64,000 nucleotides of DNA, taken from Eurosta solidaginis (lineage: Eukaryota; Arthropoda; Insecta; Diptera; Tephritidae). The notes below the pieces were generated by a model, which was not told the DNA's origin, did not search any database, and saw nothing but the letters and a program-made list of their open reading frames with translations. The position numbers were made by a program, and so were the translations under genes. Positions 54,512-64,000 of this stretch are shown here, piece after piece. Numbering within the stretch: the first letter of the stretch is position 1; every line of letters starts with the position of its first letter. The stretch lies in contig NC_090324.1 of the NCBI RefSeq assembly GCF_040869045.1, positions 189,160,028 to 189,224,027 of the forward strand, given 5' to 3'.

Positions 54512-55245
54512 TAATAAAGGTTTTACAAACCACCGCTGTATAGCTAAATGGTTAGCGCAGCATGCCTAAAGCGTACTGATGATGAAGGCTTAGCACCCTT
54601 CGAAATGGATCTATCTGCGCAGCTATGGCAGGTTGTCTGAAAAATTTTCTACTTACTATTCCAAAAACAAAATACAATTTTTCAAATTTAGAAAAATTAA
54701 AAAATAACAATAATTATCATTAGAAAAAAATTATTGTTCTGGCCTTGAGCTCGATTCGAACCTTGAATGATTTATCAATAGGCCGATAAAAACAAAAACA
54801 ATTGTTAATAAAACCATGAGCACTTGGAAATGTCAAACAAAGTAATTGAAAATAAACAAAAATCCAGCATTATCAGTGATTTGCACCAGATGGCGCAACA
54901 CTGAGTAAATATAGTTGGTAAAAAGGAATAGAAATAGCAGGTTTGCCAGTCAAACAAACCACCGCTGTATAGCTAAATGGTTAGCGCAGCATGCCTAAAG
55001 CGTACTTATGATGACGGCTTAGCACCCTTCGAAATGGATCTATCTGCGCAGCTATGGCAGGTTGTCTGAAAAATTTTCTACTTACTATTCCAAAAACAAA
55101 ATACAATTTTTCAAATTTAGAAAAATTTAAAAATAACAATAATTATCATTAGAAAAAAATTATTGTTCTGGCCTTGAGCTCGATTCGAACCTTGAATGAT
55201 TTATCAATAGGCCGATAAAAACAAAAACAATTAATAAAGGTTTTA
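54512..55245 (+). repeat. 14-bp target-site duplication around the tRNA-headed dimer
   Basis: taataaaggtttta at 54512-54525 and 55232-55245, perfect. Unit 1 has the single unfilled copy at 31094-31107 (ataataaaggttttaatc). Confidence 0.88.
54526..55231 (+). mobile_element. tRNA-headed repeat inserted as a dimer
   Basis: Two units (starting caaaccaccgctgtatag near 54526 and 54955, 429 bp apart). Each has A-box-like TAGCTAAATGGTTAGCGC and, about 45 bp later, B-box-like cttcgaaatgg, then an AT-rich body and the end motif gctcgattcgaacc...aggccgataaaaacaaaaacaa. The first unit is followed by a 150-bp spacer; the second ends at the insertion boundary. The 14-bp target duplication shows that the dimer inserted as one piece, probably via LINE machinery. 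Same family as the array at 27200-30163, about 70% alike. Confidence 0.75.
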
Positions 55246-55740
55246 ATCAAATCGTATCACAGCTTAATAAAAATGTTTGCATACAACCACATAAAACAAA
55301 GTTTAGAAATGTATATATAAAAAACCATTTATGGTAATTTAAACAAAATGTCGGGTTGCAAAATGAATGCACCGTTATAAGGTAAATTTTTGTTCGTGGG
55401 TTTTTGGACTTTGGACAAAAATTACAGAATCTGATAATTTACACAAAAAAAGCCAATTATACAAACATATTCTTTTTATATAAATCAAAAATATATGCAT
55501 CAATGTATTAAATAAATTTTATACTTCTAAAGGCTTGGTTTCCTCGAAAGCGGTGCCGCTATACAGCGCCCGTTATGCAACAATACTCCACAGACTCCAC
55601 ACTCAACTTGAGTAAAAATTTCCTAATGCCTACCTAAAAAAGTTCTTTTATTATGGCTGAGGAGATTTGTTGGAAGCGAAATGTATGTATCTGCCTCTTC
55701 GCACTAAAAAAAAAACTTATTTTGCATCAATTTACACGTT
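55246..55740. other. Block H of the base unit, copy 3
   Basis: Matches 31108-31436 and 31930-32060, lacking the middle 0.5 kb. No gene. It is interrupted at 55741 by unrelated sequence. Confidence 0.55.
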
Positions 55741-56464
55741 GTGAGGACCAAAAAGCTGAGGGCTTTGTATCCTCACAACATACACATATCTATATATTTT
55801 TGTAAACAACATACATTATGAAATAACTTGGAATTTATATTTGAATTTATCACATCTACATTTTATATGAAATATACATATGTATACCTTTATGAATTAT
55901 ACCCTAAATACATATATTCTGTTGTACATTGAATTAATAATTATTAAATTGAAGGACAAATTAGACTTGCGCACTTTTGCACGCAAGCAAAATATTTAAA
56001 TTTTCGCAAACATAAGTTTTAAATATAGGATCACCCTAACATGCATTGAATGTTTTGAAGGGAGGTAAATACGCACAAAACATAAAAATGCAGCGGTCAA
56101 TCAACCCTTTGCACACTCAAATTCCAATATACCCAGCTACATATACAACGTACATAATAATTTAAGTGAACGGAGATCAGCAGCAAGTCGTCAAAATAAG
56201 CGCCGCTACTAATTGAACTTTCGCTATACATATTTACGCACTAGCATACAACACACCAACGCACGCCATAATACAGAAGGCAGAAGAATTGGGCAAGGCA
56301 AAACACAACATTAGTATCAGGTGATCACAAACAAATATACAAACACACAATAGTTATAGCAACGGCTGGAAAGCACGGTATGAGCAAGTGCAAAGGCATT
56401 GTATTCAATAAGGAGCATTATGGTGCATGGAAATTCATGGGAAGGAAATATTCGCCAGAATAAC
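55741..56464. mobile_element. LTR-like insert of unknown family
   Basis: 0.72 kb with no counterpart in the other units. It starts TGTGAGGACC within a hairpin (TTGTGAGGA...TCCTCACAA, 55740-55779) and ends ...CCAGAATAACA. TG...CA ends and the size would suit a solo LTR. It has no ORF and no target duplication, and block H / gypsy-A tail sequence is missing at the site. Confidence 0.4.
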
Positions 56465-57936
56465 ATTCACGAATTACTCCCAAAAAAAAAAAAAAATTAT
56501 TAATTTTTAAGAAACGTAAAACTTTCTCGAAAAAGAATGGAAATTTCTCTAAAGGACTCTGTACTTACATACGCATTATGTTGGGTCAGATTCGTTCGAA
56601 AATAGGGTGGCTGTAACAGCCGAATGTGAACCCCGAATTGGCGCGGAAGGAATTCAAAGGTTTTGCACAAAAAAAAATTTCGTTTACTTAGGACTTACCC
56701 TTTTAAACTAGCTCCGTCCTAAAATGTCCGACGCTCCAATCTGCAGAATGATATTAACCCAAAAAAATTAACAACTCACAGTGCCGGATAAAATAATGCC
56801 TCTGCTCATCGATTTCTCCAAAATCTATTCTTGTTGACTATATCTCGTCTTCTTTACCATTATTACCACAAACTGGTTTTTTTGCCTTTTCCGGCAATGC
56901 CAAACTTTTTAACGTCCACGCGCACTACTTTCTTGTCCTTCTGGACTTCACGCACAGGGAAACTTTACTCACAAATATCACACGAGTTTTTATTTTAAAA
57001 TCTAAATAGCCCGCGCACTGCCAACTTCGTTGTCTGCTTCAATACATTTAATCCTCTTGCCCTACAGTTACCGCATTTTATATCAGCAGAATCGATCAAC
57101 CGATACCGTTTTCCTTTGCCGTTTTTGCATTATCATTCTTTCCTATACATGTATTCAATCGCAACCATCATATCCTATATTTCTGCCTTTCCTTATTCTC
57201 ACTACACCCTTAACTATCATCTGGCAACCTTTAAGCAGAGCTTTTCGGACTTCTCGTTGGTGACTTCCCGAACGTTTCCTAGCAACTGACATTTCTCGTG
57301 TTTACAACTTTAATATTTATTTTATTTGAGTGCCGACCCAAATCTTAAAATTGCATGTGATCTGGTGGACATATTCCGACCTACTTTGTTTGCTGACAAA
57401 CCTCTCTTGGTCCCGGTGGTCTTACCCTTCGTTTTAAGGCTCTGCGGACATCCACAATAGGCCAATGGCTGCGCCAATCTTTCTACGCCAACACCGCCAT
57501 TGACCAAAGAAAACATTGTAAGAATGTACTACATATCTAAATTGTGATTTATCAATAGAAAACCCAAATGATTAATCTAATAAAGATATCTTTATGAAAA
57601 ACAAGTTCATGAACATTTTATTTTATGTAAACCTTCTCCTGGTTGATTTTATGGGATCGCCCATTCTCACGCTCACACGAGACCGTGATCTATTGTTTGG
57701 TAAAAAAAAAATGTTTTGGAATATTTGCTCGGAGCTACACCAGCTTGGTCTATTGTTATGCCACCACTTTGCTAGGATTTTCTCTGCATTTATCATGGTT
57801 TCTACAGCAGTATACAGCTTCTCTCTTTCAGGTGCGGCCAGTAAGAGTTTCGACGTTTCCGCCCTTCATCATATGCGATCTCCGAGCGGGACCAGGTAGG
57901 TCCTAGTCCCAACGCGGGGAACACCAACACCTTGAC
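56465..57936 (-). mobile_element. gypsy-A tail fragment, copy 4
   Basis: Only the noncoding tail (equivalent to 32556-33960) remains. It includes the approximately 75-bp segment shared with copy 3 but missing from copies 1 and 2. At about 57936-57942 it fuses to LINE reverse-transcriptase sequence, marking the end of the tandem array. Confidence 0.75.
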
Positions 57937-59176
57937 AAACCAGAGTCAAAAAGAACCCCAAGTTCGGAGAAAATTTCGACTGTGGACAGCTGATTATTTA
58001 GAATCGAGTAACTTGAATTGATTCTATTTTGAGTTTTCGACAGGGTCATATGAAAACATTTATTGATATTGAACGCCAGGTTATTTCTAACACTCCACTC
58101 AGTAAGACTCTTGAGGTCAATTTGTAGCCGACAAACGTCGGACATGCAAGTAACTCTGCTAAATAGCTTCAAGTCATCAGCATAGAGCAAAAATTGTGCA
58201 TGATCGAAAGAAGACCTAATATCGTTTATAAACAGAACAAATAAGAGCGGACCAAGAATACTGCCTTGAGGCACTCCGGAAGTGGCCACAAAAGAGTAGG
58301 ATTTCGTGGTGCCGAATTCTACACGATAATCTATTGGTGAAATCTGAGGTCAACCACGCAAAGAAAGCTGAATGGAATCCTAAATGACCAAGGTTTTTTA
58401 ATAGTAAATTGTGTGAGACTGTAACAAAGGCTTTCGAGAAATCGGTATAGGTTGTGTCAACCTGAAGTCCACTTTTAAAGGCTGATATACAACACTCAGA
58501 GAACACTGCAAGATTGATAACTGTGGAGCGACCACGGACGAAACCATGTTGATTTACATCAATTATTTCTTTATCTTTCACAATATTCTCTAAAAGTTTT
58601 GAAAAACTAGTTAGTTTAGATATTGATCGGTAATTTCTAACATCAGTTTTATTACCAGATTTGTGAATAGGCGTAACTGAGGTCACCTTCCACTTATCAA
58701 TGAAAACACCAGAGGAGAGGGAGAGGTTAATTATGCGGCATAAAGATTCGGCAAGAGATGAACTACACTTCTTAAGAAAGAAAGAAGAAAGGCCATCAAG
58801 ATCAGTTTTGTGTGACATTTTTAAGGCAGAAATATCTGACTCTGTAACAGACAATTCTCCAAAATTGATAGATGTTGACTTAATATCGTCGTAAAATTAA
58901 TTATATGTATTAACCGCATCGCTGACAAAGTTGGATTTGAAGAAATCCGCAAAAAATTTCAAGTGTCCAACAAACTAGAAGAATGAACATTATAGAATGT
59001 CATACAGTTAGGGATATTCGAACAACCTTTCCTGGACCGAATGTAATTCCAAAAGGCTTTGGGGTTTGACTCCAGCTCATCATCGTAACGCAAAATATAG
59101 TTATTATAGAGAGTTTTATAAAGCTCGTTAAATTCGTTCATGAAGCAGATGTACTTTTCCCTGACGGTTAGATAAT
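57937..59176 (-). pseudogene. Jockey-like LINE reverse transcriptase (3' part)
   Basis: Minus strand, continuing from 63319 after the nested LINE. Pieces: NYLTVREKYICFMNEFNELY...NPKAFWNYIRSRKG (59176-58959); DGLSSFFLKKCSSSLAESLCRI...VTPIHKSGNKTDVRNYRSI (58854-58530); GFVRGRSTVINL and TYTDFSKAFVTVSHNLL (first Asp region); GVPQGSILGPLLFVLFINDI and LLYADDLKLFSRV with the catalytic pair (58289-57950). Motif order and wording are those of the jockey/CR1 group of APE-type LINEs, which copy their RNA at a nicked target. Frameshifts near 58860, 58530 and 58250. The C-terminus and 3' UTR are lost at 57936. Confidence 0.85.
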
Positions 59177-59399
59177 TAGTTGCCTTTGGTTAGGTTGAAC
59201 TGGCCGGCCCATGAGGGCCTCACATAGACTGAATGAGTCCGTAGTGTTACCAAAAGTTTGTTTTAACGACCAAACTGAAAAACCCTATCAAAAACCAGAA
59301 CCTATGTTATAAAATAACTCAGTTCTCTTGGCAAATACTAGAAGCTTCCTGGAGTTAAGCCACTTGCTGCTTCTAGATCTGACAGCTGTGTCACTCCTA

Positions 59400-59652
59400 A
59401 TAGCTGGAATCTTAGCCTGGCAAGCGCAGGGCACGAGCACAGAACGTGCTCGATCGTTTACTTCTCCAGCCCGCACTTCTTACATCTGCTATCTCTTACC
59501 AAGCCTAATTTAAAGGCATGTGACGCCAGAAGGCAGTGTCCAGTGAGAATACCCGTCATGAGTCTACAGTCCTCTATTTTTAATGATAGAAGCAACTTTG
59601 TTAGTCTACCTACACATAATTTTCGACACTTTACAGCCCCGCTTGAACCCAC
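59400..59652 (-). pseudogene. C-terminal zinc finger of the LOA-like LINE
   Basis: RDSRCKKCGLEK, then a stop codon, then a segment with the His and last Cys (EHVLCSCP). A CCHC finger at the end of ORF2 is usual in I/R1/LOA-type elements. The stop sits inside the finger. Confidence 0.7.
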
Positions 59653-59689
59653 GCCTTTCTTGCTTTGTCGATCATGTGCCTTCGCTTAA

Positions 59690-60130
59690 TCTCGCACAAT
59701 CTAATTGGGACGTCTACGGAGCAAGCTTCAAGGGATGCGCCCTTTTCAGCTAGTTCGTCCGCTTTTTCATTCCCATCTATTCCAATATGCCCTGGGACCC
59801 AATATAGATGTATGCTTCACCCTATCCCGATTCTCTCCAGGGACCGCTTACACTCTAAAACGCATTTTGATGCTGTGCTATGCGAGATTATTGCCTTAAT
59901 TTCTGCTTGACTGTCAATATAAAAGTTAACACGGTTGCAGCTTAAGCTATTCTCTTCCTACTGCCTTGGTTACGGCTACTATTTCCGCTTGGAAAACGCT
60001 ACAGTAATCCGGCAGCCTGTTGGATCTTCTTATTTCCGGATCAGCATACCGCAGGCCCTACTCCTTCCACTACCTCATCCTCCATTTGAGCACCCTTGCG
60101 CCAGCCGTTTACCTCTATTGTGGCCTTAAG
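59690..60130 (-). pseudogene. RNase H domain of the LOA-like LINE
   Basis: Reading across frames: FQAEIVAVTKAV (Glu), then the Asp-Ser-Gln-Ala motif in a frame with frequent Ile/Ala, then WVPGHIGIDGNEKADELAEKG with the final Asp. RNase H would remove the RNA template. At least two indels around 59930-59960 and one stop. Confidence 0.75.
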
Positions 60131-61640
60131 ATCGCCCTCGGGGGAATCAGGTAGTCTGTTCGTCTTGTGATTGATGACGCTATACTACTATGGCCGTGAA
60201 ATCGGCGCTCAAGCTGCCCCGGGGCACCGAGCCTGGTTGCAGTTGTTAACGCTATGTTCTTCGCTACCAGGTCTACAGGTGGAATGTACGGAATGGCATA
60301 CAGTGCAACTGTCGCAGTTGTTTTCAGGGCTCCCGTAATGCTAAGCATTGATAGTCTGCATACCCCCTCTAATTTTTTGGAGTAGGTTGTTGTTGTGTGG
60401 CTTTCCACGAAACAAGAACTCCATAGTATAGAATTGGGCTTACAATCGCTGTAAAAACCCAAAGAGAAATAGAGGGCGATAAGCCCCACATACATCCCAG
60501 CATACTTTTACATGCATAAAGTGCCGTTGAAGCCTTCCTCACCCTCTCCTCCACGTTGAGCTCGCATGACAGCTTACTTTCTAGGATGATTCCTAGATAT
60601 TTTGTGCAAGGTCACTCCTCCTAACTTAGGTCTGATCCAATTTTGGACCTTGTACCTCTTTGTAAAAAAGACCATTTCCGTCTTCTCCGGGTTGACTTTC
60701 AACCAGATATTTAATGCCCAGGTATAAATAACCCGAAGCGCCCGCTCCATCAAAGAGCTAATCGTTGGAAGGCACTTTCCACTTACGACAACTGCAACGT
60801 CATCTGCGTGAGCCCGTAGTTTTACGGGTCCCTCATCTAATCGCCTGAGCAGTTGGTTGATAACCAGCGTCCACAGCAGAGGTGATAACACCCCTCCCTG
60901 CGGCGTGGCCCTTCCCACTGATTTCGTGGCCTCGTACAATCCATATTGTGATGTAATCTTCATGCAACTTAACATGCAGCCGATCCATTTCGTTATGGCT
61001 GGATGTACTTAATTTAATTAAGACCATCCAAAACCGCTCATTTAGAAACATTATTGAAAGCCCCGGCAATGTCTAAGAAGTTTCCTAGAGAATATTCCTT
61101 ATATTCCAGGGCTTTCTCTATACTTATTACCACCCTATGCAATGCGGTGTCTACCGACTTGCCTTTGGTGCTTATCCACGTTGGACTATATGTACACATC
61201 TATCAGCCTCTCAAAGGCCTTGAGCAGAAATGATGTTAAGCTAATAGGTCTACAGTCTTTGGGATACACGTGACCGATCTTCTCAGCCTTTGGTAGGAAA
61301 GCTACACGAGCAGTTCTCCAAGAATGCGGTACATGATTAAGTCTTATGCACCCATCGAATATTATTTTAAACCATTCCACGACCGCTTTACTTGAAACTT
61401 GTAGATTCTCAGTAGATCCCTGTACTCGTCCCGAAACGCTACGCTTTCCGCGGTCTTTGATAGCTTAAACATTTCTTTTACCTGTCTTCTTAGGAGACTC
61501 ACCACATTGCTCCACAATGGCGGCTTTGCTTTTCCTCTGAATCTTCTTAGAGGGCAAGCTTTGTTATATGCAGTAATAGGCGTTCTTGTCGGGAATTCAT
61601 TAGACTCCTCCAGTTCTTCCACATTGATACGCAACTGGGT
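60131..61640 (-). pseudogene. Reverse transcriptase of the LOA-like LINE
   Basis: Pieces in order: the linker QVKEMFKLSKTAESVAFRDEYR (61634-61362); FLPKAEKIGHVYPKDCRPISL (61380-61186); a frame-broken first-Asp region near 61060-61120; SVGRATPQGGVLSPLLWTLVI and LRAHADDVAVVVSG with the catalytic pair, then WLKVNPEKTEMVFF (60975-60574); and the thumb MLGCMWGLSPSISLWVFTAI with a CWK-like box (60554-60369). Motif wording matches LOA/Bilbo-like and I-type elements. Broken by several frameshifts. Confidence 0.82.
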
Positions 61641-62389
61641 TGTCCCAGTTTTGTTTCTACCTGATTCTGGAATTTAGTCCAGTTTGTTGACCTAGGGTTT
61701 CTAAAGGTTCCTCCCTTCTCTACCCTCTTTAGGGGGATGCTGAAGCTGATATACGCATGGTCGGAGAAGGATGGTCTATCAAGAACCATCCAATCATACC
61801 CTGATATATCACGTTTGGAGCTCAGTTTAATATCCAAAACATTGCTGGATGTTGGACCAATGTATGTAGGGACATTTTCCCTGTTGGACATCTGCAAATT
61901 GGTTTGCAGGATGTAACAAAATAGAGATTCGCCACTCTCGTTCGTATCTGCTCCTCCCTACGCATTGTGGTGCGTATTTGCATCCGCGCCTATGACCAAC
62001 CGCCCTTTGCGCCCTTCTTTCCGTACTATCCTCTTACACACCATCGGTGGAACCTCCGCAGCATGGGCCATGTAGCAGGATGCCAGGACAAATGCCCGCT
62101 TATTCCTTTGCTCAACGGCCACCACTACGAGGTCCTCAGTAGTGTAATTAGGCAGCATATATGAATGCAGCTGTTTCCTTACCATTACTACAGCTCGCAC
62201 CCGTCCTTCCTTTTGCGCGTAGTAAATGCTAAATCCGCGCGCACTAAGTCCAGAAACCTTTCCTCCCGATGAGAGCCAAAGCTCCTGGATCAGCGACACG
62301 TCAAACGAACCTTCCTCAAAGGTTAGGAGGAGCTCGCTCGACGACACTTTACTGTGTTGGAGGTTTATCTGTAGGACTCGCAGCACCAT
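61547..62389 (-). pseudogene. APE-type endonuclease of the LOA-like LINE
   Basis: Frame 62389-61958 starts VLRVLQINLQHSKVSSSELL and has SLIQELWL (catalytic Glu), the substrate loop, and VIGADANTHHN (the GDxN-type motif in its GADxN form). A break at about 61958-61900 follows. Frame 61897-61547 has RPSFSDHAYISFSI (the SDH motif). The enzyme nicks target DNA to prime reverse transcription. Confidence 0.83.
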
Positions 62390-63308
62390 TGTGCTGTTTG
62401 CCCCCCTCCAGCACCTTCGTCGTGACGTCGTCGTCCTCCCCTTGCCCTTTTGGTTAAGAGTATTCGAGGCCCCCTTCAGCCTCTCGTAGCTGTTGTGCCG
62501 AGTGTACCTCTGTGCGACTCACAGCATCATCTGGCTGTTGGTCCCCTTCTAACACTTTCGTGGTGACGTCGCGGCTACCTCCACCTGTCTTTTTTCTCTT
62601 AGGCTTTTGAGATCCCTTTCGTCTTCGCCCACTTCTAGCGTGTTAGGATTATTATCCTCGGGACTTCTTTTCCTGAGTCGCATATAAATTTTGCCTGTAC
62701 CAAAGGACATTTTTCAAGCTGCGTGTACAATATATATTCCGCCTGCTTGTTTATTTGGAAGATGTAGAACTGACTTTCCTCCGTAGGCCGAGATACAGTA
62801 AGTACCTTCCAATCCTGTGCCTGTGCATGGTACCCATACCTTAACTTTTGGTACCGTGGGGATTTGCGCTTTATCCACCACCTCAAACCGCGCGTTCGTG
62901 CCTTGCCTTTGGAGGTTTGGAACCACTTCCTCCAGCCACCGCAAACTTGCTCTGTTGTCGCCCGCTATCATCTTCACACCAATAAACCCCCCCCCCCCCT
63001 TGCCGAGTCAAAGGTTGGATTGGGCTTACTTGGTTGTTCCCGAATTATCTTAAGCATTAAGCTAATAAGCTCCCTTTCTACAGATCTCCACCTTTCAGTA
63101 GTCATCTGTCCGAAAGGACTGCTACGATCAACCAGCGTCAGTGACTGCTTTGCCACATCACTCATCTTCTCTGGAAAAGCCGGAGTCTTAGTGTTATCTC
63201 CCTTTGGCACCTCCGAGAAAGCCGGAGTCTTAGCGTTAACTCCCTTTAACACCTCCGAGAAAGCCGGAGTCTTGGCGTTATCTCCCTTTGGCTTATCTCC
63301 TACTTCCG
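62390..63308 (-). pseudogene. ORF1 protein of the LOA-like LINE
   Basis: The N-terminal part (63308-62974) has three 14-residue repeats of the KGDNAKTPAFSEV type (42-bp period, about 63176-63300), then SERELISLMLKII-like helix and a Gly run encoded by a C tract (62987-62998). A frame change leads to RWLEEVVPNLQ...VVDKAQIPTVPKVKVWVP (62977-62714) and WKVLTVSRPTEESQFYIFQIN (62886-62635). This resembles the insect ORF1 domain named DUF4780, which I infer from wording only. The rest (62634-62390) is frame-broken, Ser/Arg/Lys-rich. ORF1 proteins bind the LINE RNA. Confidence 0.6.
63176..63300 (-). repeat. 3 x 42-bp in-frame repeat in LINE ORF1
   Basis: Repeat marks cggagtctta start at 63181, 63223 and 63265. 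Each unit encodes 14 residues. Confidence 0.85.
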
Positions 63309-63318
63309 TAGTTGCCTT

Positions 63319-64000
63319 GAAGAGTTTAAAATATTTATTTCTTTTATTCTTGAGCCTTTTCAGCCTTTTTGTATACCAAGGTAACTTATGCCTTCGGGCC
63401 GGAGTCGAAGAAAGATTACATATTAAGACTTCGAAAAGTTTTTCAAGAAACACTTCATATCACTCTAGGACATTACTAGATAGAAGAATAGAGTTCTAAT
63501 CAATATCAAGAAAAGTAGCATTTAAAGAGTTATAATCAGCATCCCTGAAGTTTAAAGATTGATGTGCAATCATGGTGAGAGGAGGGAAAGTACAGAACTG
63601 AAGGGATACAAATAGAGGAACATGGTGCATGTCAGATTTACCGATAGGGAAGGTATATTCCTGTAAATGAAAGACAGATTTATCATCGAGAAACAAAAGA
63701 TCGAGGATATTACCAAGTTGATTAGGGATATAATTACATTGGTAAGAATGATGCTGGAAAGACTATCCAAAAAATGTATCTCATGTGGATGACTTACATT
63801 GGTGGCAGTTAGGACATTATTTTTAAGAAGGTTAGACCATGAGACCTTGCTTAGGTTGAAATCACCTAGTATGCAGAAATGATCATCTTCGTTATTTTAG
63901 CAAATATGTAAGATATTATTTTGTATGGACTGCGTACAGATAACAATGAACTGCTGGGTGGGATGTATGACACACAGATAAACAAACTACTAAAACTACC
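63319..64000 (-). pseudogene. Jockey-like LINE endonuclease part (runs off the window)
   Basis: Minus strand from the window edge: FCILGDFNLSKVSWSNLL around 63880-63830 (the GDFN catalytic motif of APE endonucleases), FLDDKSVFHLQEY and FPIGKSDMHHVPLFVSLQF (the SDH/SDM motif), then KLPWYTKRLKRLKNKRNKY (63420-63340), the usual bridge between endonuclease and RT. The reading then meets the target duplication and the nested LINE. A few frameshifts (63500, 63570). Confidence 0.82.

Larger units (their letters stand above)
59187..63308 (-). mobile_element. LOA/I-group LINE nested in the jockey-like LINE
   Basis: 4.12 kb, minus strand: ORF1 (63308-62390), APE endonuclease (62389-61547), RT (61640-60574), RNase H (about 60010-59690), C-terminal zinc finger (59652-59400) and 3' end ...agttcaacctaacca at 59187. 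An RNase H domain after RT is the mark of the I/LOA/R1 side of LINE phylogeny. The perfect 10-bp target duplication identifies both ends, so the element is probably complete or nearly so at the 5' end. Multiple frameshifts and stops. Confidence 0.85.
59177..63318. repeat. 10-bp target-site duplication of the nested LINE
   Basis: tagttgcctt at 59177-59186 and 63309-63318, perfect, with non-matching bases beyond each end. Confidence 0.88.

Overview
The window looks like repeat-dense (heterochromatin-like) nuclear DNA of a higher fly (Diptera, Brachycera; a tephritid or similar acalyptrate is my low-confidence guess). The basis is the mix of Ty3/gypsy and BEL/Pao LTR retrotransposons, jockey-like and LOA/I-like LINEs, tRNA-headed SINEs and INE-1/DINE-1-like Helentron derivatives, in AT-rich DNA. 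I see no host protein-coding gene, no rRNA, no bona fide tRNA gene and no CRISPR array. Nearly all coding signal is transposon-derived, lies on the minus strand, and is broken.

The backbone of positions 1-57936 is a tandem array of one base unit of about 9.5 kb. The unit holds a decayed Ty3/gypsy element ('gypsy-A': gag, zinc knuckle, protease, RT/RNase H, integrase, then a 2-kb noncoding tail) followed by conserved noncoding blocks that I call F (with a 125-bp hairpin), G and H. Unit 0 (1-7296) is a left-truncated copy made by a secondary 7.475-kb tandem duplication. Unit 1 runs 7297-32213, unit 2 32214-53059, and unit 3 53060-57936, where the array breaks into a LINE.

Each unit carries different later insertions, and sister units supply the matching empty sites. 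Unit 1 contains an 11.9-kb INE-1-like Helentron derivative (14411-26300), which is itself split by an almost intact BEL/Pao element (15613-23700; two 450-bp LTRs, gag, pol, and a third ORF in the env position). Unit 1 also holds an array of tRNA-headed repeats with an inverted centre (27200-30163) and a solo LTR (30391-31091). Unit 2 contains a tRNA-derived SINE inserted just upstream of the RT YLDD codons (36214-36574), a second Helentron derivative with about 21 central monomers of 130 bp (40880-45156), a 2.24-kb tandem duplication, and a second Ty3/gypsy element, 'gypsy-B' (47465-53059; SAP-like domain in gag). Unit 3 contains a dimer of the tRNA-headed repeat with a 14-bp target-site duplication (54526-55231) and a 0.7-kb LTR-like insert (55741-56464).

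Beyond 57936 a jockey-like LINE (minus strand) is interrupted by a 4.1-kb LOA/I-type LINE (59187-63308) with a perfect 10-bp target-site duplication.

The order of events is readable: base unit, then amplification, then lineage-specific insertions, then local secondary duplications. The most unusual items are the BEL element's extra ORF (a second zinc-knuckle plus protease-like module behind a plausible splice acceptor), the dimerising tRNA-headed repeats, and the Helentron derivatives whose ends are fixed by paralogous empty sites.
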